A stretch of DNA of 20,006 nt from Corallochytrium limacisporum (lineage: Eukaryota > Opisthokonta), in contig PDIP01000160.1 of the NCBI GenBank assembly GCA_002811645.1, positions 1 through 20,006 of the forward strand, in the 5' to 3' direction. Numbering within the stretch: position 1 is the stretch's first letter; each line of letters opens with the position of its first letter. The position numbers were made by a program, and so were the translations under genes. Shown piece by piece: positions 16,010-20,006 of the stretch. Under the pieces are notes generated by a model. It did not search any database, was not told the origin of the DNA, and saw only the letters and a list, made by a program, of their open reading frames with translations.

Positions 16010-16240
16010 TCAGGTGACGGAATCCAATTTAGAGGGGACACCCGAGGAGGAGGGTGGCAAAAAATACAGACCCCTGTGCATTTTTTTCTCTTTTCCCGAG
16101 TATACTGTGCGTATGGGATTTAAGAGGGCACCCAGAGCACAGTGGGAGGGTGTTTTGTCATTTCGTGCGCGAGGCTCTGGCGGGGAAGAAAATTTTCCAC
16201 TCCCAGCGGGAGTGGTGATATCAATGTGTCCAATGTCCAT
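16010..16240 (-). CDS. Unrecognised 76-codon reading frame, doubtful
   Basis: Begins with ATG (first base 16240) in an optimal context, with A at -3 and G at +4. It ends in TGA. The product is Ser/Pro/Lys-rich with no motif or membrane segment that I recognise. It sits alone in a gene-poor region with no clear promoter. Chance cannot be excluded for a frame of this length. Confidence 0.15.
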   Translation of the reverse strand: MDIGHIDITTPAGSGKFSSPPEPRARNDKTPSHCALGALLNPIRTVYSGKEKKMHRGLYFLPPSSSGVPSKLDSVT

Positions 16241-16595
16241 TGTACTGAACTGATGCGTGTCGACGGCGCATAGGTACACTACGCTGAGTTTGTCAGTGCT
16301 TGAGCATACTGCATCACGTCCCTCGGGAAGAGAGCTCCTCCGGTGCACTATGTCACTAGTTGCTGCGAATGCTGCTGGACAGTACACCGGCTGTAAGCTC
16401 TGGCGAAGGCGTCAGCCATGGAAGAGGAGAGCTGACGACGACGACCGTCGTACATTCCTGCCTAACCTCTGGGGATTGGAGATAGCAAGAGCACGCACCA
16501 GCTGCTTCCTCAACCTTCCAATTTCGGAAGGTTGCGTCTTTCCAGGTTTAGTTCCATTTCTTTGATCCGGTTCCATGCATAGACGACGGGTCAAA

Positions 16596-16608
16596 GGGGG
16601 GGGGGGGG
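16596..16608 (+). repeat. G13 run
   Basis: An uninterrupted run of thirteen G preceded by TCAAA. It is one of the longest homopolymers in the window. Confidence 0.9.
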
Positions 16609-16761
16609 CGAGGGAAGTCCCTGGAGACCGGGACCCGAGATCTCTCTCTTCGCCCCCTCGATCTCTTTGGAGTCTATTTATTTTCTGTCCAAACTGTTTC
16701 GTTTCTTGTTTGAAATCACAGAGAATCAATTGTGCTGCAGATTTTCAGCTGACGACGAAGG

Positions 16762-16780
16762 CCCCCCCCCCCGGGGGGGG
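16762..16780. repeat. C11-G8 palindrome
   Basis: Eleven C followed directly by eight G, preceded by GAAGG. This is the same Cn-Gn architecture as at 5487-5511 and 19901-19925. Confidence 0.9.
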
Positions 16781-17051
16781 AGTAGGGTTTCCCGTGGACT
16801 AGAGCACCAACCTGCTCCGCCCTGTCTATGTGTACGGCCCTCACGCGTTTGGGCCCAAAGCCACTGGCCTCTCTTTCTCTCGTTTCTTTTCGGTCGCGAT
16901 CTTGCGGTCTATGTTCCTCTCCAGCCACGCCATTATTTTACTATAGGAAATGTACCAGCAGATTCCGAGGTAGAGGCAAATTTTGCGCGGGAAAGATTTG
17001 AAGCCAGGCAGCCAACCACCAAGCGAGGTCTGGGGATTTGGGGTGGGCGAA

Positions 17052-17060
17052 GGGGGGGGG
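17052..17060 (+). repeat. G9 run
   Basis: Nine G preceded by CGAA and followed by CC, about 340 bases upstream of the kinesin start. Confidence 0.8.
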
Positions 17061-17397
17061 CCTGTCTCTTTGCTCGTTGCACGTAAGAACACCCCATCGG
17101 CCTGGCCTTGCGAGTCATTGGGGGGCGCGGATGCGATGTTGAGCGGACCGCAGCGACTTGTACCCAACGAAAGATACGTATGTAATGTATGTAATTATCC
17201 TCAAGATATTAGTAGAATTCTATGCTCTCGATTCGCAGGTATCTGTTGGCTGCGACCGCTTACCAAATACTTAACGGATCAGTCCTTTGAGGTGCACGGG
17301 TTCTCGGGACGCAAGAGTCGTTGAAAGTAAGTTCGTAGTTTATTCATATTATGCGGTGAGCTAGCAGGCGCCGAGTCCCGGTGGTGACCAAATAGTC

Positions 17398-19761
17398 ATG
17401 GTCGAAACTACACGCAAACGCAGCGGTGAAGCCAAGCTCGCGGGGCCAAGAAAGAAAGCAGCTAAAGAGCCTCCGGTCCCAGTCAAGGTTATCGTACGCG
17501 TGCGGCCGCTGAAAGAGGATACCTCGGAATCTTCAGTGGTCCAGACCGATTTTCGAATTGAGACCAAGGAGGTTGTGTCAAAAAATACTAAACCAGAGAC
17601 AAATGATGGCGAAAGTGTTAAGACAACTGTCAAGAAGACCGCGATTGCCGGAAAATCTGTCACGACCATGAACCACAAGAACAAAAATGAGTCGCTAATG
17701 TTTTCATTTGACGCTGTCTATGGGCCTGGATGCATTAATCGTGACATTTTTAACGAATGTAGTCCTACAATTTTGAAGAGGCTATTCCACGGTCAGAACG
17801 CATCTATATTTGCCTATGGCCCTACGGGATCTGGCAAGACCCACACCATGGCCGGTACCAAGAAAGATCCAGGCGTTATCAAATTAGCGCTTCGAGGAAT
17901 TTTCCGACACCTCAAGAAATACAGTAAGGGGGGTGAAAATGAAACAAGCAATGGAGGAGACAGTGCCGCTACTGTTGAAGAGCTGGAGGCGAGACTAAAT
18001 GTCTCCTACCTTGAGATCTACCAGGAAAAGATTTACGATCTGCTAAATCTTAAAAACAAGGACCTGCCCATCCGTCAGACTCCCGAGGGGAAAATATTTA
18101 TTGCAGGTCTGTCAGAATCTGAGATCAAGAACTATGATGATTTTGAAAACATTTACAGTCGGGGCCTGAACAATCGTAGGACGGCAGAAACACGACTGAA
18201 TTCGACATCAAGTCGCAGCCACGCTGTGTTGTTGCTCCGTATCAGTGTGAAAAGAACAGATCCTGCGACTAAAGTAGAAACACTCCAGCATGGCAAACTG
18301 TATCTGATTGATCTTGCGGGTAGTGAGGACAACCGGAGAACCAACAACACAGGAACACGTATGACAGAGAGTGCAGCGATTAATACCTCCTTGTTTACAC
18401 TCAACAAGGTGGTCGATGCCTTGAACAGCAAGGCAAGTCGTATTCCCTACAGGGAGAGCAAATTGACTCGACTGCTACAAGACTCGTTGGGAGGGTCTGC
18501 ACAGGCTTGTATGATTTGCAACATCAGCCCTGAAAGCTCCTACTTGCTGGATACTGCATCAGCACTCGCCTTTGCAAGCAAAAGTAGAACCATTTCAAGC
18601 ACTCCCTTTACAGTGGAAACGACGCGCAGAGTACCTGACCCGGGACAGGAACGTGTGCGCCAGCGACGAGAACGCCTCTTGGGATTGACATCCACTACAA
18701 AGCCTCAGCAAGTTACTTCCACAACAGGTGCTGCACAGGCAACCAAGGATCCGAGGAATGTTCCGGGACCCGAAAACTCTGAGCAGTCCGCGACTGGCCC
18801 TTCGAAAAGAGATACAACCGTTGCCAAAACTGTTGAACCGATACAACCAGCGCCAACGAGGGCAATCCTTACCGATGACGAACAACGGTCCCAAAAAGCT
18901 CGACGCATTTTCCGTCGACTTGAGAACTTGGAGGATGCCCGCCCATTGTCCGAGCAGAAGGATGTTGTGTCAAAGTCCACTGGAGACAGCACAGTTAAGA
19001 CAGATTGTACCGACATTGCAACTCCCGCTACTAGAGTGGTGGTATCCCGGATGCATCTCAAGAAAGCAAACAAATGTAAGGAACACGGTGATGAGGAAGG
19101 ATACCAACTAAACATGCAACGAGCCATTGCATTCTGTGATGATGCGGAAGTGAAGAACAAGTTGGCAAGTCATCTGCGACAGAAGGATCTCCAGCTTGCC
19201 AGTGTCATGAACGTCTTTGACTTTATCACCCGCAAGGCTTCATCTACTCAAGACAAAGCTTCGCTTGCACAAGACAAGGGTTGGGATGGAGAATCGCGAC
19301 CCACAGCGCACGGTGAGATACGAGTCATTGACGACGACGAAGAGTTCTTCGAGGCAGCGAATGCTCGCATGAATGATCTCGAAGATCAGACATGGGAGCC
19401 ACCTGCCATGGCTGTGACAATCGAGGAAACGGACACTTCACAGAAGACAAAGGGGAAAATGACGAAGACATCCAAATCCAAGAAGGATGAGAACGTGTTG
19501 TCGTCCCTTGATACCATCAGTATCGATCCTGCCATAAAGTCAAAGATTGTCCAACAGCTGCTGGACACACTAAACAACGGTGATCTCGGTGCTCTGTTGA
19601 GCATGAAATCTATTGGTGTCGGCCGTGCTCAGAAGATCCTAGCTTATCGAGATAAATCACTGACCTTCCACTCATTGGAAGACTTGAAGGATTGCGGATT
19701 CCGGCCCAATTTTATCAAACAATTTGTCCGTGACAATATGGGGCAGCTGCTTGATGTGTGA
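17398..19761 (+). CDS. Kinesin-10 (KIF22/Kid-like) motor protein
   Basis: Predicted microtubule motor, 787 aa. By family it would be a chromokinesin moving chromosome arms during mitosis. The N-terminus is Lys/Arg-rich (nuclear-localisation candidate). The motor domain covers about residues 27-402, beginning VPVKVIVRVRPL. It has the P-loop GPTGSGKT (141-148), switch I NSTSSRSH (268-275) and switch II DLAGSE (305-310), all intact. The middle (about 405-540) is polar and low-complexity. A helical region follows at about 550-620. The C-terminal 80 residues contain a helix-hairpin-helix-like unit, ALLSMKSIGVGRAQKILAYR (732-751), followed by FHSLEDLKDCGF. This matches the DNA-binding tail of KIF22 rather than other kinesins. 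No intron is seen. Another kinesin class is possible, but the tail makes kinesin-10 the best call. Confidence 0.88.
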   Translation: MVETTRKRSGEAKLAGPRKKAAKEPPVPVKVIVRVRPLKEDTSESSVVQTDFRIETKEVVSKNTKPETNDGESVKTTVKKTAIAGKSVTTMNHKNKNESLMFSFDAVYGPGCINRDIFNECSPTILKRLFHGQNASIFAYGPTGSGKTHTMAGTKKDPGVIKLALRGIFRHLKKYSKGGENETSNGGDSAATVEELEARLNVSYLEIYQEKIYDLLNLKNKDLPIRQTPEGKIFIAGLSESEIKNYDDFENIYSRGLNNRRTAETRLNSTSSRSHAVLLLRISVKRTDPATKVETLQHGKLYLIDLAGSEDNRRTNNTGTRMTESAAINTSLFTLNKVVDALNSKASRIPYRESKLTRLLQDSLGGSAQACMICNISPESSYLLDTASALAFASKSRTISSTPFTVETTRRVPDPGQERVRQRRERLLGLTSTTKPQQVTSTTGAAQATKDPRNVPGPENSEQSATGPSKRDTTVAKTVEPIQPAPTRAILTDDEQRSQKARRIFRRLENLEDARPLSEQKDVVSKSTGDSTVKTDCTDIATPATRVVVSRMHLKKANKCKEHGDEEGYQLNMQRAIAFCDDAEVKNKLASHLRQKDLQLASVMNVFDFITRKASSTQDKASLAQDKGWDGESRPTAHGEIRVIDDDEEFFEAANARMNDLEDQTWEPPAMAVTIEETDTSQKTKGKMTKTSKSKKDENVLSSLDTISIDPAIKSKIVQQLLDTLNNGDLGALLSMKSIGVGRAQKILAYRDKSLTFHSLEDLKDCGFRPNFIKQFVRDNMGQLLDV

Positions 19762-19906
19762 AAGGATGCGATGCTTTCTCACAGTTCAAAATAGCAGAGA
19801 ACTATAGATACACGCTTATATCCTGTTCCTAACTCCACGGCTGTCCTTCATGGATCTCGGCTCTTACAGTTCATCAGCGAGAGTGAATCGAATTAACCCA
19901 CCCCCC
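19762..19906 (+). other. 3' flank of the kinesin gene
   Basis: The 145 bases after the kinesin stop hold no gene and no AATAAA signal. The stretch runs into the C13-G12 palindrome. Confidence 0.4.
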
Positions 19907-19925
19907 CCCCCCCGGGGGGGGGGGG
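19901..19925. repeat. C13-G12 palindrome
   Basis: Thirteen C followed by twelve G, flanked by CCA and TGG, which extend the self-complementarity. This is the longest Cn-Gn tract in the window and marks the edge of the right terminal repeat. Confidence 0.92.
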
Positions 19926-20006
19926 TGGCCCAGCAAAGGCCCCCCCGGTGAACAGTACTTAGCGCACCGGACAACGCGACCAATCAACCGCAGTTGCAGC
20001 CGTTGC
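19907..20006. repeat. Right copy of terminal 100-bp direct repeat
   Basis: Same orientation and same length as 1-100, with no gaps. The differences are concentrated in the G-run, where the left copy reads GGGGGAGGGAAA, plus one C/A difference (51 versus 19957). It continues to the very last base of the window, so its true right end is unknown. Confidence 0.9.

Larger units (their letters stand above)
15011..17397. other. Long region without recognised genes before the kinesin
   Basis: Nearly 2.4 kb in which I recognise no protein or RNA gene. It holds C/G tracts (15281-15306, 16596-16608, 16762-16780, 17052-17060) and a perfect short hairpin, TCCCATC-TTGG-GATGGGA, at 15383-15400. An ATG frame on the minus strand at 16010-16240 (76 codons) has a very good start context (ACAATGG) but an unrecognisable product. 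Another at 15258-15443 (61 codons) crosses a C10 run and is doubtful. The last 200 bases should contain the kinesin promoter; a two-codon upstream frame starts at 17351. Confidence 0.45.

Noticed and set aside
1-20006. CRISPR array, insertion sequence or prophage
   Set aside because: There are no regularly spaced repeats and no transposase, integrase or phage genes, and the gene content is that of a eukaryotic nucleus.

Overview
The window reads as nuclear DNA of a compact, intron-poor unicellular eukaryote. Every recognisable gene is a typical eukaryotic housekeeping gene: Sec61 alpha, glucose-6-phosphate isomerase, a kinesin-10/KIF22-like motor, two mitochondrial ribosomal small-subunit proteins (mS38 and mS41), a PP2C phosphatase, an RRM protein and an SMIM12-like membrane protein. 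Each is a single uninterrupted frame. Genes lie on both strands, start ATGs mostly have a purine at -3, and CCAAT and TATA elements are visible. A KIF22-type kinesin and an SMIM12-type protein next to free methionine-R-sulfoxide reductase (common in fungi and protists, not expected in animals) fits a unicellular opisthokont, perhaps a holozoan protist such as an intron-poor corallochytrean. That lineage guess is inference only.

Layout. 1-100 is a copy of the last 100 bases of the window. 470-1675 (+) is mS38-like. It converges on a tight minus-strand tandem pair, an SMIM12-like gene (2574-2822) followed 35 bases later by free-Met-(R)-sulfoxide reductase (1966-2538). 3692-5116 (-) is Sec61 alpha. 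A 1.95-kb spacer without a recognised gene follows, rich in C/G homopolymer runs and TG/CA repeats. 7070-7513 (+) is mS41, converging on a two-RRM protein (7543-8595, -) with only 29 bases between stop codons. An 854-bp divergent promoter region with GC-box, CCAAT and E2F-like motifs leads to an LRR-plus-PP2C protein (9450-11282, +). This converges on glucose-6-phosphate isomerase (11370-13004, -). From 13005 to 17397 the only candidate gene is a 60-residue Gly/Pro/His-rich protein (14672-14854, -) with a good TATA box. 17398-19761 (+) is the kinesin, followed by the second copy of the terminal repeat.

The genes do not form a pathway. They cover protein translocation, mitochondrial translation, glycolysis, redox repair, mitosis and signalling, as expected for a random piece of a small protist genome. 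The notable non-coding signal is a set of long C-runs and G-runs, several arranged as Cn-Gn palindromes, that occur only outside the recognised genes. I found no mobile element, CRISPR array, tRNA or rRNA, and no convincing new multi-gene system. The points most worth checking are the terminal 100-base redundancy, the Cn-Gn tracts, the LRR-PP2C architecture with a Glu-to-Gln change at a metal site, and the small TATA-driven gene whose stop codon overlaps a consensus splice donor.
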